In this document: in pieces, positions 33,169-41,684 of the stretch
How the letters are laid out: every line of letters begins with the position of its first letter
Numbering within the stretch: position 1 is the first letter of the stretch
Source of the DNA: UBA6115 sp012514225
Lineage (GTDB): Bacteria; Bacillota; Clostridia; Christensenellales; Aristaeellaceae
Direction of reading: 5' to 3'
NCBI GenBank assembly: GCA_036756425.1
Contig: DAIOLC010000006.1
Coordinates: forward strand, 1-64,000
DNA: 64,000 nucleotides
Made by a program: the position numbers and the translations under genes
The notes under the pieces: generated by a model
The model's database searches: none
What the model was told of the DNA's origin: nothing
The model's input: only the letters and a program-made list of their open reading frames with translations

Positions 33169-34362
33169 TTACGCTTTGGCGGTTTTGGCGCACCGCCTGA
33201 AAACGGGGCGCTCGACGAGGTAGGTGATGAGGGCGGAGATGGCCAGCGTCAGCCCCAGGGCCAGCAGCAGGTAGGGGATTTGCCAGGCGCGCTCCTGGGC
33301 CATGTGCGGGTTCTGGGAGGCGGAAGGCGGGACGCGCCAGGTTTTCAGCTGCAGGGCGACGACCTGGTGCCACATGTAAAACTGGAAGCTGACGGCCGCC
33401 AGGAAGGCGGTGACTCGGTTGCCCAGCAGCAGCCGCACGCCCGAAAAGCCCAGGGAGGCGCCGATGAAGGCCAGCGCGGTGAGGGCGGACTGGGTGAAGC
33501 GGATGCCCATCTGGCCGCGGCGGATGGCCTCGCCCGCGCCCTGCAGGGCCTGCTCCCGCACCAGGGCGGCCAGCCCCACCAGGGCGGCCAGCAGCACGGC
33601 GGTCATGAACGCGCGCCGGAGCCCGTCGTCCTTCCCCGTTTTTTCCAGCCGGGCGAACACCGCGGCCGCCAGCAGGCCGTTGGCGTAGACGTCCAGGAAG
33701 CCGGGCAATTGGTTGACCAGCATCACGGTGCTGGGCTGCGCGGCCGCGAAGGCGCGAAAGGCGAACGCGAGGGACGCCATGCCCAGGTAGGTGACCAGCG
33801 GCATCCGGCGGAAGGCGCGGGCCAGCAGGGGGAAGAGCAGGTAGAACTGCACCTCCACCCCCAGCGTCCACAGCACGCCGTTTAACGGGGTGCCCAGCGT
33901 GGAGAAGGCGAACAGCGGGTGGGTGAAGGTCAGGTGGGCCGTCCAGTCCCGGAGGGCGGCCCAGGCGTCCGCGTAGCGCCGTTCCGGCAGGGCCACCAGC
34001 AGGAAGACCGCCAGCAGGTTGAGCACGTAGGTGGGCACAATCCTGCAGAAGCGCCGCCGGTAAAACCCGGAGAAGCCGGGCGGCTGCCGCCCGGCTTCCC
34101 TCGCCCGCGCGAAGGGCAGGTAGAGCAGGAAGCCGCTGAGCAGCAGCATCCCGTCCACCCAGAGGTAGCCCGTCCGCAGCCAGGGGTCCAGGCTGACGAA
34201 GCGGCCCAACCAGGAGAAGGAGGGCGTCAGCCAGCTTTGCTGCCAGAGGTGGAAGGCGGCGACGGAAAACACCATCAGGAAGCGGAGGCCGTCCAGCGCC
34301 GGGACCGGCTCCCCGGGGCGCAGCTCCGTCCGCTCCCTGTACCAGGCGATGGCCTTGCGCAT
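33169..34362 (-). CDS. Acyltransferase-3 family membrane protein (OafA/WecH-like)
   Basis: A 397-residue membrane protein with about ten helices. Family signatures are LDGLRFLMVFSVAAFH near residue 24 (with the conserved H), the RRRFCRIVPTY segment after helix two and SFQFYMWHQ late in the protein. Such enzymes transfer acetyl or other acyl groups to surface sugars or peptidoglycan. The start overlaps the stop of the TPR-like gene (TGATG), so the two are coupled. The acceptor is unknown; the window encodes several envelope polymers that could be acylated. Confidence 0.88.
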   Translation of the reverse strand: MRKAIAWYRERTELRPGEPVPALDGLRFLMVFSVAAFHLWQQSWLTPSFSWLGRFVSLDPWLRTGYLWVDGMLLLSGFLLYLPFARAREAGRQPPGFSGFYRRRFCRIVPTYVLNLLAVFLLVALPERRYADAWAALRDWTAHLTFTHPLFAFSTLGTPLNGVLWTLGVEVQFYLLFPLLARAFRRMPLVTYLGMASLAFAFRAFAAAQPSTVMLVNQLPGFLDVYANGLLAAAVFARLEKTGKDDGLRRAFMTAVLLAALVGLAALVREQALQGAGEAIRRGQMGIRFTQSALTALAFIGASLGFSGVRLLLGNRVTAFLAAVSFQFYMWHQVVALQLKTWRVPPSASQNPHMAQERAWQIPYLLLALGLTLAISALITYLVERPVFRRCAKTAKA

Positions 34363-37172
34363 CAGTCCTCAACCCGGACGCACTTGTACTGCCTCTGGGT
34401 CTGGGAATTGCGCAGCGACAGGGACTTGGGCCGCAGGTCGACGATGCGCCAGGGCATGTCGAGCTCCTCCGGCCGGTCGCCCACCTGCAGGGTATAGCCC
34501 TGGGCGAAGTAGAACATCTCCTTGCCCTCCATGCTGCAGGTGCCGTCGTCGCGGAAGATGAACACCGCCCCGCGGTTGGACTCCCAGGTGCCGATGATTT
34601 CGTAGGAGGCGCGTTTCAGCTTGCGCGTGCTCACGTCCTTGTAGTCCAGGATGTTGCGGTAGTAGACCAGCGCCTCGTAGGGCTTCTTTTCCGCGTACAG
34701 CTGGTCGGCGTAGCGGTAGTTGGCCTCCTTGTACATCTGGTCGACGTCCTTGTACTTTTCGCCCGGGTTTTCCCGGTCCAGGCCGGAGAGCGCGTCGACG
34801 GCGGCCTTGTAGTCCCGGGCCTTCATCGCCGCCTGCGCGGCCGTGTAGGCGGTCTCGTAGTAGGCGTCGAAGCTGGCGTCGCGCAGCGCGGCCGCGTCCT
34901 CGTGCTCCGGGATGAGGGCGTACAGCCGGGCGGCCTCGCCCAGCTCGCCTTTCTCCTGCAGGGCCTTGGCCTGTGCGTAGACGGAGGACAGGTACAGCTC
35001 CTCGGCGTTCTGGTAGCCGCGGACGCCGGAGAGCAGCTCGGCCGCCTGCGCCAGTTCGCCGGCGTTGAGGGCGTCCAGCGCCTGCAGGTACTGCGCCTCC
35101 TGGTAGCGCTCCTGCGCGTCCAGGTAGCCGCCCAGGTCCTGGAACAGGCCGGCGGCCTGGGCGTAGCGCTTCTGCTCCAGGTTCGCCTGCGCCAGCTGGT
35201 AGGTGGCTTTGTTGAGGTAATCGGCGCTTTGCGCATAGCCGTCCAGGGCGGTAAAAGCCTGGGCGGCGGCCTCGTTTTCCCCCTGGTCCAGCAGCTGGAT
35301 GGCGGCGTTGTAGCGGGCGCGCCGGGCTTCCTCGGCGGCTTCCGGGTGGTCCTGGATGGCTTCGAAGACCTCGGCCGCGGCGGCGTACTCCTGTCGGTTG
35401 GACAGCGCGATGCCGTGGTCGAACTGCGCCTTTTGGGCCAGTTGCGCGGCGTCCTCGTAGTCCCCGGCCTCCTGGAACAGCCGCGCCGCGGTCTCCAGGT
35501 CGCCGGCCGTGAGCGCGGCCTGGCCCAGATGGTAGCGTGCCTGCGCCAGGGGCTCCAGGGCCTCGGCCACGTCCGGCGCTTCGGCCAGGCGCTGCGCGGC
35601 CTTCGCCCAGTCCTCCTCCTCAAGGGCCGCCAGGCCCATCTGGAAGGAGCTGCGCTGGGAGAGCAGCGCGCTGTCCCGGTAGGCCAGGATCTGGTCGAAG
35701 CTGGCCTTGGCCTTTTCATATTCCCCGGCCTCGAGCGCCTGCACCGCCGGCTCGTAGAGGCATTCGGAGGCGCGGCGGAAGGCGTCCAGGTAGTCGCCCG
35801 CGGCCAGGAATTTCTCCGCCGCCTGCTCGTAGTCCCGGGCGGAGAAGAGCAGCTCGCCCCAGCCGTAATAGGTTTCCTGCAGCTTCAGTTGGGCGGCCTG
35901 GCGCTCCGGCAGCTGTTTGAACAGGGCTTCCGCCTGCGAAAACTCCTTGTTCTCCAGGTGCGAAAGGGCGGGCAGGTAGAGGCAGTCGTCCGCCAGCTCC
36001 CGGGCGTCCAGAAAGCCGCCCAGGGAGAGGAACTTCTCCCGTGCCGTCCCGTAGGCCAGCTCCTCCATCAGGGTCTTGCCCCAGTCGTATCGCGTCTGCA
36101 GCGCCCGCTGGGCGCTGTCGCCGTAGCCGTCCAGGCTGTCGAACAACTCGGCGGCGGCGCCGTAATCCCCGCCGCCCAGCAGCAGCTCCGCCCGGCTGTA
36201 GCGTGCCTGGTCGGCCTTCTGCCCGCTGTCCCGATAGCCGCCAAGGGCCTGGAACACCTCCTCGGCGCTGCGGAAGGCCGTCGCATTGCCGGAGGACATG
36301 AAGCCCTCGGCCTTGCGGTAGTCCGCCTCTTTCGCGAGGTCAGCGCTGTCCCGGTACTCCTTCAGCGCCAGGTATTTCTCCCGGGCCGCGTCGTAATCCC
36401 GGTCTTCCATCAGGCGGCCGGCCTGGAAGTAGTGGTAAGCCGGCAGGCCCCAGGTGACCAGGGCGAAGGCCGAGAAGGCCAGCAGCAGGGCGGCGAGCCC
36501 CGAGTAGGCCAGCCTTTTGGCGCGCCGGCGGCGCTTCTGCTCCTTTTGCTCACGCTCCTCCTGCATCCGCCCGGCTTCCAGGCGGGCGGCGTGGGCCTTC
36601 TCCTCCATCTCGCTGTCCACCCGGTAGATGGCGGTCTCCACCGCCGCCTTGTTGAATCGGGTGAACTGCTCGTGCTTGTCCCGCCCGCAGCGCAGGCACG
36701 CCTCCGTGCTGGCGGCGTTGGGGCGGCCGCACACGCACACCCAGAGCGGCCCCTGGTCGCTGGGGTACTGCAGGGCGTCCTCCCCGGCCATCTGCCGCAG
36801 CACGTCCAGCTGACGGGAGGGCTCCAGGCGGGCGGCCTTGTACTCGGTCATCTCGCCCGCGCCGCGGCGCCAGACGGTGCCGTCCTCAAACCACACCTTC
36901 TCGATGATGAAGTCCATCCGGTCGGCCTGCTCGCCGTCCTCCACCGCGGCCAGCACCTCAAAGGCGCTGCGCGGCTCCCCGGATATGCCCTGGATGCGCT
37001 CCACCTGCCGGGCGTACTGGCCGCCCTCCGCGTCGAAGCTCAGGAAGGCGGCCTGCAGGGAGACCACCGCTTTCTCGGAGAGGTTGAACAGGTTGAGCCG
37101 GACCACGGGGTACTCCGCCGTGGGCAGCTTGAAGTGCCACAGCTCAACCGGGCAGGTCAGGTCGATTTTCAT
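34362..37172 (-). CDS. Membrane protein with zinc ribbon and 16 TPR-like repeats
   Basis: A 936-residue protein. Residues 1-140 form an unassigned domain, then a CxC...CxxC zinc ribbon (CVCGRPNAASTEACLRCG, about 146-163), a charged coiled stretch (about 190-222), one membrane helix (about 224-246) and a long outer part. The outer part is about 16 consecutive repeats, most exactly 37 residues (for example RYSRAELLLGGGDYGAAAEL plus the next 17). Their pattern is Y..A..LL..GDY..A...F..LGGY.DA. A 90-residue C-terminal domain follows (GTWESNRGAVFIFRDDG). TPR-like solenoids bind partners. It heads the operon with the acyltransferase, M29 and hemW genes. Confidence 0.85.
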   Translation of the reverse strand: MKIDLTCPVELWHFKLPTAEYPVVRLNLFNLSEKAVVSLQAAFLSFDAEGGQYARQVERIQGISGEPRSAFEVLAAVEDGEQADRMDFIIEKVWFEDGTVWRRGAGEMTEYKAARLEPSRQLDVLRQMAGEDALQYPSDQGPLWVCVCGRPNAASTEACLRCGRDKHEQFTRFNKAAVETAIYRVDSEMEEKAHAARLEAGRMQEEREQKEQKRRRRAKRLAYSGLAALLLAFSAFALVTWGLPAYHYFQAGRLMEDRDYDAAREKYLALKEYRDSADLAKEADYRKAEGFMSSGNATAFRSAEEVFQALGGYRDSGQKADQARYSRAELLLGGGDYGAAAELFDSLDGYGDSAQRALQTRYDWGKTLMEELAYGTAREKFLSLGGFLDARELADDCLYLPALSHLENKEFSQAEALFKQLPERQAAQLKLQETYYGWGELLFSARDYEQAAEKFLAAGDYLDAFRRASECLYEPAVQALEAGEYEKAKASFDQILAYRDSALLSQRSSFQMGLAALEEEDWAKAAQRLAEAPDVAEALEPLAQARYHLGQAALTAGDLETAARLFQEAGDYEDAAQLAQKAQFDHGIALSNRQEYAAAAEVFEAIQDHPEAAEEARRARYNAAIQLLDQGENEAAAQAFTALDGYAQSADYLNKATYQLAQANLEQKRYAQAAGLFQDLGGYLDAQERYQEAQYLQALDALNAGELAQAAELLSGVRGYQNAEELYLSSVYAQAKALQEKGELGEAARLYALIPEHEDAAALRDASFDAYYETAYTAAQAAMKARDYKAAVDALSGLDRENPGEKYKDVDQMYKEANYRYADQLYAEKKPYEALVYYRNILDYKDVSTRKLKRASYEIIGTWESNRGAVFIFRDDGTCSMEGKEMFYFAQGYTLQVGDRPEELDMPWRIVDLRPKSLSLRNSQTQRQYKCVRVED

Positions 37173-37373
37173 CCTCGGGCCTTCCCTTCTGCGGGGTGCG
37201 GTCGCAACGCGCTTATCCTCGACTCAATCGCAAACGCTTCGATGGGACGGTCTTTCTGCGTCCCCGCCTTGCTTGTTTCACTCGGCGCAGACCCCGGCTG
37301 CGCCCCGCTTTTCCGGCTTGGCGGAGCCAACAAAACTTTCATCCCCTCAGCGCGTTTACCCATTCGTCTGGTC

Positions 37374-38528
37374 TTACAGGTAGGTGATGGTCATGCTGAC
37401 CAGCAGGTCGTCGATGAAGTCCAGGATCAGGGCGGCCTTGCCGCTTTCCACGTCCGTCACGTAGTAAAGCTGGTCGGCCTCCAGCCCCCGCACCAGGGCG
37501 CCGAAGGGCGGGACCTGGCCCTCCGCGTCGCCGTAGAGCGCGCCGCCTTCCTCCGGCAGCGCCTCGCCGTGCTCGAAGCGGCTGATGGCCTGGGCCAGGG
37601 TGTCCCCGATGCGCAGCCCGCGCGGGCCTTCGCCCAGGCCGTCGGATACCGTCAGGCGCAGGGCGCTGTCCTTTTCGCCTTCCACCTTCAACACGGCCTC
37701 CACGCCCGGCCACTGCAGGGTGACGAGCCGGGCGCTCCCGTCCTCGGCGGATTCCTCGTTGGCCGGCTCGCCCAGCACGCGGACGGCGTCCTGCCGGGTC
37801 ATGTCCACGAAGTCCAGCCCGGAGAGCACCAGGTCTTCCCTGGAGAGGGCCAGGGCGCCCTGCCCGGAGTAGGCGAAATAGGCGGTCTGCTCCTGCGTTT
37901 CCCGCAGGGTGTCCAGCGCCTCGGCGGCCTCCTGCTGGGTGAGGGGCTGGGCGGAGGTGAAGCTGCGCACGGCCGACACGTACCCGCCTTCCAGGGTGAA
38001 CTGCAGCCCCGCGCGGCTGACGCCCTCGCCGGTCTGGTAATACACGTCGTACTCCGCCAGCAGCAGCCGCTGCCCGTCCCGGAGGACGAACCCGGCGCCC
38101 ACGGCGGCCGGCAGCTCGCCGGAGATGTAGAGCACCGCGCTGTCCCGCTTGCCGGAGAGGAAGGCGTTGTCGTTGCGGAACAGGGCCAGCAGCTCCCGCT
38201 CGCCCATGCCGACGGCCGCGCCCCGCGGCGCGGCGGGCGCCCCCTCTTCCCCGTGGCCGCCGTGCGTCAGCGCGGCGCCCAGCACCGGGGAGTCCGCGCT
38301 CACGTCCTGGGTGGACAGCAGCAGCTCATAGCCCTCGCCTGCGACGAGGAAACCGCCTTCCTCCGCGCGGGCCTGCGGCGGGTCCTTCAGGGCGAAGGCC
38401 AGGACGGCCTGGTTGAACTGCTCGATTTCCGCCAGGGACAGCGGCGCGGGCGCCTCCTCCGTCAGGGCGGGCAGCGCGATGGCCAGCGACAGGGCGGCGG
38501 TCAGCACCAGGGAAAAGAGGCGTTTCAT
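37374..38528 (-). CDS. Secreted protein of unknown function downstream of the redox genes
   Basis: A 384-residue exported protein with a signal peptide (about residues 1-24, MKRLFSLVL start). I recognise no family. It looks like two alpha/beta parts separated near residue 230; the second half has FVDMTRQDAVRVLGEPAN, which resembles small lipoprotein-like SmpA/OmlA or stress-response repeats where a DVxxxLGxP motif recurs. It overlaps the 4Fe-4S gene by 4 bp and so belongs to the pdp - tlpA operon. The next 200 bp (37173-37373) hold no gene that I can support. Confidence 0.75.
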   Translation of the reverse strand: MKRLFSLVLTAALSLAIALPALTEEAPAPLSLAEIEQFNQAVLAFALKDPPQARAEEGGFLVAGEGYELLLSTQDVSADSPVLGAALTHGGHGEEGAPAAPRGAAVGMGERELLALFRNDNAFLSGKRDSAVLYISGELPAAVGAGFVLRDGQRLLLAEYDVYYQTGEGVSRAGLQFTLEGGYVSAVRSFTSAQPLTQQEAAEALDTLRETQEQTAYFAYSGQGALALSREDLVLSGLDFVDMTRQDAVRVLGEPANEESAEDGSARLVTLQWPGVEAVLKVEGEKDSALRLTVSDGLGEGPRGLRIGDTLAQAISRFEHGEALPEEGGALYGDAEGQVPPFGALVRGLEADQLYYVTDVESGKAALILDFIDDLLVSMTITYL

Positions 38529-39490
38529 GCGGTTTCCTTTCCGGGCGCCGGCACTCGCTGCCGGCCCCCAAAGCCCATGGAGAGCGCGTCCGTCGGGCAG
38601 GCGTTGACACAGTCGCCGCAGCGGACGCATTCGGGGTGGTTGAGCTGGGCGATGGGGTTCAGGCACATCTGGCAGGCGCGCTCGCAGGCGCCGCAACGGA
38701 TGCACTTCCCCTCCTCCAGCCTCAGGCGGTACAGGGACACCGGGTTGAGCGCGCCGTATACCGCGCCCAGGGGGCACAGGTACTTGCAGAAGGGCCGGTA
38801 GACGACGAGGCAGGCCAGCAGCGTGAGGGCCAGGATGGACATCTTCAGCAGGAACAGCGCGCCCGTCTCGAAGCGCGGGCCTGCTTCCCTTGGGAAGAGG
38901 TTGACCGGCGGCGCGCCCGGCAGGGGCGCCGCAACCGGCTGCCCCGCGCCCGGCGGGCTGAAATAGACCAGCGGGACGCCGGCCTCCAGCGTGCCCGCGG
39001 GGCAGACGTACTTGCAAAAGGCGGGGGAGGCCTCCCCTGCGGGGTTGTTCAGCAGCATCGGCATCAGGATGACGAAGATCAGCAGCACGGCGTATTTCAC
39101 GTAGCGCAGCGCCTTGTCCCCGCGGAAGCGGTTGCGCTTAAGGGGGAATGGGATTTTGTGCAGCAGCTCCTGGATGAGCCCGAAGGGGCACAGAAAGCCG
39201 CAGACCATGCGCCCGAGGGTCGCGCCCAACAGCAGCAGGAAGCCGAAGACGTACAGGGACAGGGAGAAGGCCCGGCTGCCGATGACGGCCTGCAGGGCGC
39301 CGATGGGGCAGGACAGCAGGGCGCCGGGGCAGGAATAGCAGTTGAGCCCCGGGTGGCACAGGTTTTTCAGGCTGCCCTGGTAAATCTTGCCCGCGGCGAA
39401 GCCGGTCACGTAGGAGTTGGTGGCCGCCGCGAAAAAAAGCTGGATGGCGGTGCGGTGCCTGACGCGCAAAGTCTTGACGCGCTTAGCCAA
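38525..39490 (-). CDS. Membrane 4Fe-4S protein (NapH/NosR/RnfB-like)
   Basis: A 321-residue membrane protein with about five helices and several iron-sulfur motifs. Cytosolic-type CxxxCP pairs appear as CYSCPGALLSCP, CGFLCPFG, CKYVCPAG and CKYLCPLG, and the C-terminus holds two ferredoxin clusters (CIRCGACERACQMC and CVRCGDCVNACP). This layout is that of NapH/CcoG-like electron carriers. It starts with TTG at 39490, inside the end of the CXXC microprotein gene. Next to TlpA it probably passes electrons through the membrane to thiols outside. The donor and acceptor are not known. Confidence 0.88.
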   Translation of the reverse strand: MAKRVKTLRVRHRTAIQLFFAAATNSYVTGFAAGKIYQGSLKNLCHPGLNCYSCPGALLSCPIGALQAVIGSRAFSLSLYVFGFLLLLGATLGRMVCGFLCPFGLIQELLHKIPFPLKRNRFRGDKALRYVKYAVLLIFVILMPMLLNNPAGEASPAFCKYVCPAGTLEAGVPLVYFSPPGAGQPVAAPLPGAPPVNLFPREAGPRFETGALFLLKMSILALTLLACLVVYRPFCKYLCPLGAVYGALNPVSLYRLRLEEGKCIRCGACERACQMCLNPIAQLNHPECVRCGDCVNACPTDALSMGFGGRQRVPAPGKETA

Positions 39491-39653
39491 TGCCGATGCA
39501 CTCCAGGCAGATGCGCACCGCCTTTTGCAGCAAGACGGCCGCCTCGCCCCGCAGCACGCCCCAGGCGATCAGCAGGGCGCCCAGGAGGGCGGCGGGCAGC
39601 CAGAGGCGTTCAGCCGCCGGTGGTTCCTTCCGGGGCCGGGACGGCGTTGTCAT
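39483..39653 (-). CDS. CD1871A-type CXXC microprotein
   Basis: A 56-residue product (start ATG 39653, stop at 39483) that overlaps the tlpA 3' end by 44 bp and the 4Fe-4S gene by 8 bp. One membrane helix (about residues 19-35) is followed by the conserved tail AVLLQKAVRICLECIGIG with a CxxC (C49, C52) at the very end. The tail matches the CD1871A family of small CXXC proteins found beside TlpA-like thioredoxins in Clostridia. The thiol pair could relay electrons between the 4Fe-4S protein and TlpA. This role is inference. Confidence 0.85.
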   Translation of the reverse strand: MTTPSRPRKEPPAAERLWLPAALLGALLIAWGVLRGEAAVLLQKAVRICLECIGIG

Positions 39654-40257
39654 CGGTCTTGTTGCCCTCCTCCTCCAGTTTGGCCAGGAAGCCGTCGATG
39701 GTCTGCGCCCAGCCGGCCTTGTCCCTGGCGCCGGTGAGAATGTCGCGGATGTAGCCCTCCCCGTCGATGAGCCAGGTGGTGGGCAGCACCTCGACCTGCA
39801 GGCCGTAGTCCGGCGCGTACATCAGCGCGAACAGGTTCTGGTCGGGGTTGAGCAGGGGATAGGTCAGCCCCATGTCCTGCTGCAGCTTGAGCGCCAGCTC
39901 GTTTTTCTCGGCGTCCGGCACGATGCCCTCGCCTTCCCTCACCGTCATGCCCTCGCTGTGCAGGCCGATGATGTGGATTCTGCCGGCGTATTCCTTCGCC
40001 AGCTCCTCCAGGTGGGGCATCTCGCCCACGCAGGGGGGGCACCAGGTGGCCCAGATGTTCAGGAAGATGGGGGTCCCATTGAACACCGAGGCGTCAAAGG
40101 GCGTCCCGTCCAGATAGGTCAGGTTCATGGCGGCGAAGAAGTTCTGGGACGGCGCGGCTTCTTCCGCTTCCGGGGCGGGGGCCTCGGCCAGGCCGGACAG
40201 GGCGCCCAGGCACATCAGCAGGGCCAGCAGCAGGGCGGCGGTCGTTTTACGGGTCAT
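39610..40257 (-). CDS. TlpA-like extracytoplasmic thioredoxin
   Basis: A 215-residue exported thiol-disulfide oxidoreductase. The signal peptide (about residues 1-25) is followed by a thioredoxin fold with the active site WCPPC (C73, C76), the cis-proline region VLPTTWLID and a redoxin/AhpC-TSA-like layout. Such proteins reduce extracytoplasmic disulfides or help cytochrome maturation. The start overlaps the stop of the phosphorylase gene (ATGA). Its partners are the CXXC microprotein and the 4Fe-4S protein immediately downstream. Confidence 0.92.
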   Translation of the reverse strand: MTRKTTAALLLALLMCLGALSGLAEAPAPEAEEAAPSQNFFAAMNLTYLDGTPFDASVFNGTPIFLNIWATWCPPCVGEMPHLEELAKEYAGRIHIIGLHSEGMTVREGEGIVPDAEKNELALKLQQDMGLTYPLLNPDQNLFALMYAPDYGLQVEVLPTTWLIDGEGYIRDILTGARDKAGWAQTIDGFLAKLEEEGNKTDDNAVPAPEGTTGG

Positions 40258-41576
40258 TGCGTTTCCTTTCCGTCCGGCGCGATGCGCGCGCGGATCAGCG
40301 GCGGGATGTGGGGCGGGGTGTCGGAGAAGCGCAGGGAATCGCGCAGCATCCGGGCCGCTTCCCCGGACGGGGCTTTGGCCGCATGGCGCAGTTCCGCGAC
40401 GGGCTCCCCCTCCCTCAGGTAATCCCCGACGCGCTTGAAGAGGATATACCCGGCGGCGGGGTCGATGACGTCGTCCTTGGTGAGCCGACCCGCGCCCAGC
40501 GCCTGGGCGGCCAGGCCGGCCTGCTCGGTGTCCATCCGGGCGAGGTAGCCGCTTTGGGGGGCCAGGACCGGCGTGGCCTTTTCCGCCTGGGGCAGCAGGC
40601 CCGTGTCGTCGCACACCCGGCCGTCCCCGCCCTGGGCTTCAATCATCCTGCGCAGGCGTTCCAGGCCCCTTCCCTCCCTGAGCGCCGCCTCCAGCAGGCC
40701 CCGGGCGCCCGGCTCGTCCTTTGCGACGCCGCCCAGCAGCAGCATCTGCGCGCCCAGCGCCAGGGAAACGGCCAGCAGCGGGCCCTGGCTCCGCCCGGCC
40801 AGGGTGTCGATGGCTTCCTTCACCTCCAGGGCGTTGCCCACGTGGCTGCCCAGGGGCTCGTCCATGCCGGTGATGAGGGCGGCCATGCGCCGCCCGGCGC
40901 GCCGCCCGATGTCCGTCATCGCGCGGGCCAGGGCCAGGCAGTCCTCCAGGGTCTTCATCAGCGCGCCGGAGCCCACCTTCACGTCCAGCACGATGCCCTG
41001 CGCGCCGCCGGCCAGCTTCTTGGACATGATGGAGGAGGCGATCAGGGGGATGGCGTCCACCGTGCTGGTCACGTCCCGCAGGGCGTAGAGCCGCTTGTCC
41101 GCGGGCGCCAGCTCCCCGGACTGGCCCACCACGCAGCAGCCCACCTCCCGGGCGATGCGCAGGAACTCCGCCTCCGGAAGCTCCGTCCGGAAGCCCGGGA
41201 TGCTCTCCAGCTTGTCCACCGTGCCCCCGGTATGGCCCAGGCCGCGGCCGGACATCTTGACCACCTTGCCCCCGCAGGCGGCCACCAGGGGCGCCAGGAT
41301 GAGGGTGGTGGTGTCGCCCACGCCGCCGGTGGAATGCTTGTCCACCGGGACGCCGCCCACCTCCGGGGAGAGCATGTCGCCGGTTTTGGCCATCGCCAGG
41401 GTCAGCTGCGCGGTCTCACGCGCGTCCATGCCGTTGATGCGGATGGCCATCAGGAGGGCCGCCAGCTGGTAGTCCGGCGTGCCCGGGTCGGCGGCCGCGC
41501 GGGCGAATTCGTCAATCTGCGCCTCGGTCAGCGCCTTGCCGGATTTCTTGGCCGCGATGATATCAATGAACGCCAT
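40254..41576 (-). CDS. pdp: Pyrimidine-nucleoside phosphorylase
   Basis: A 440-residue enzyme of the thymidine/pyrimidine phosphorylase family (Pdp/DeoA), which splits thymidine, uridine or deoxyuridine with phosphate. The phosphate-binding loop KHSTGGVGD lies at residues 80-88; SGRGLGHTGGTVDKLE and LDVKVGSGA follow. The broad-specificity Pdp name suits Bacillota, but the substrate range is not certain. It is the first gene of a tight operon with redox genes, an unexpected pairing. AAAGGGG precedes the start. Confidence 0.95.
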   Translation of the reverse strand: MAFIDIIAAKKSGKALTEAQIDEFARAAADPGTPDYQLAALLMAIRINGMDARETAQLTLAMAKTGDMLSPEVGGVPVDKHSTGGVGDTTTLILAPLVAACGGKVVKMSGRGLGHTGGTVDKLESIPGFRTELPEAEFLRIAREVGCCVVGQSGELAPADKRLYALRDVTSTVDAIPLIASSIMSKKLAGGAQGIVLDVKVGSGALMKTLEDCLALARAMTDIGRRAGRRMAALITGMDEPLGSHVGNALEVKEAIDTLAGRSQGPLLAVSLALGAQMLLLGGVAKDEPGARGLLEAALREGRGLERLRRMIEAQGGDGRVCDDTGLLPQAEKATPVLAPQSGYLARMDTEQAGLAAQALGAGRLTKDDVIDPAAGYILFKRVGDYLREGEPVAELRHAAKAPSGEAARMLRDSLRFSDTPPHIPPLIRARIAPDGKETQ

Positions 41577-41609
41577 GGCCGCCCCTTTTCATGCGTTTTG
41601 CGTGAGGAA

Positions 41610-41618
41610 AGTATAGCA
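41610..41618 (-). promoter_or_regulatory. Extended -10 promoter of pdp
   Basis: On the minus strand TGCTATACT (an extended -10) lies 34 bp before the pdp start. No good -35 is visible, which is usual for extended -10 promoters. Confidence 0.6.
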
Positions 41619-41637
41619 CAAGGGCTTTTCCGGCGCA

Positions 41638-41681
41638 AAGCGGGCGGGCCTTCAAGGCGCGGGGGAGCGGCCCGCCCGCTT
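41638..41681 (-). terminator. Terminator-like hairpin after the DUF2927 gene
   Basis: A 13-bp stem AAGCGGGCGGGCC and complement (41638-41650 with 41669-41681) lies 3 bp beyond the DUF2927 stop. The minus strand reads CTTTGCG at its end, a weak U-tract. Confidence 0.5.
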
Positions 41682-41684
41682 CCT

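Noticed and set aside
37173..37373. A small minus-strand frame (about 64 codons) before the TPR-like gene
   Set aside because: No start signal and no family. It ends inside the next gene's start region and is probably leader DNA.
34902..38801. A plus-strand open frame of about 1,299 codons
   Set aside because: It is antisense to the TPR-like, secreted and 4Fe-4S genes, and its repetitive composition mirrors the coding repeat on the other strand.
38525..39490. The 4Fe-4S protein as a quinol-nitrate reductase subunit NapH
   Set aside because: No nap genes are present. The TlpA and CXXC neighbours indicate a thiol-related role instead.
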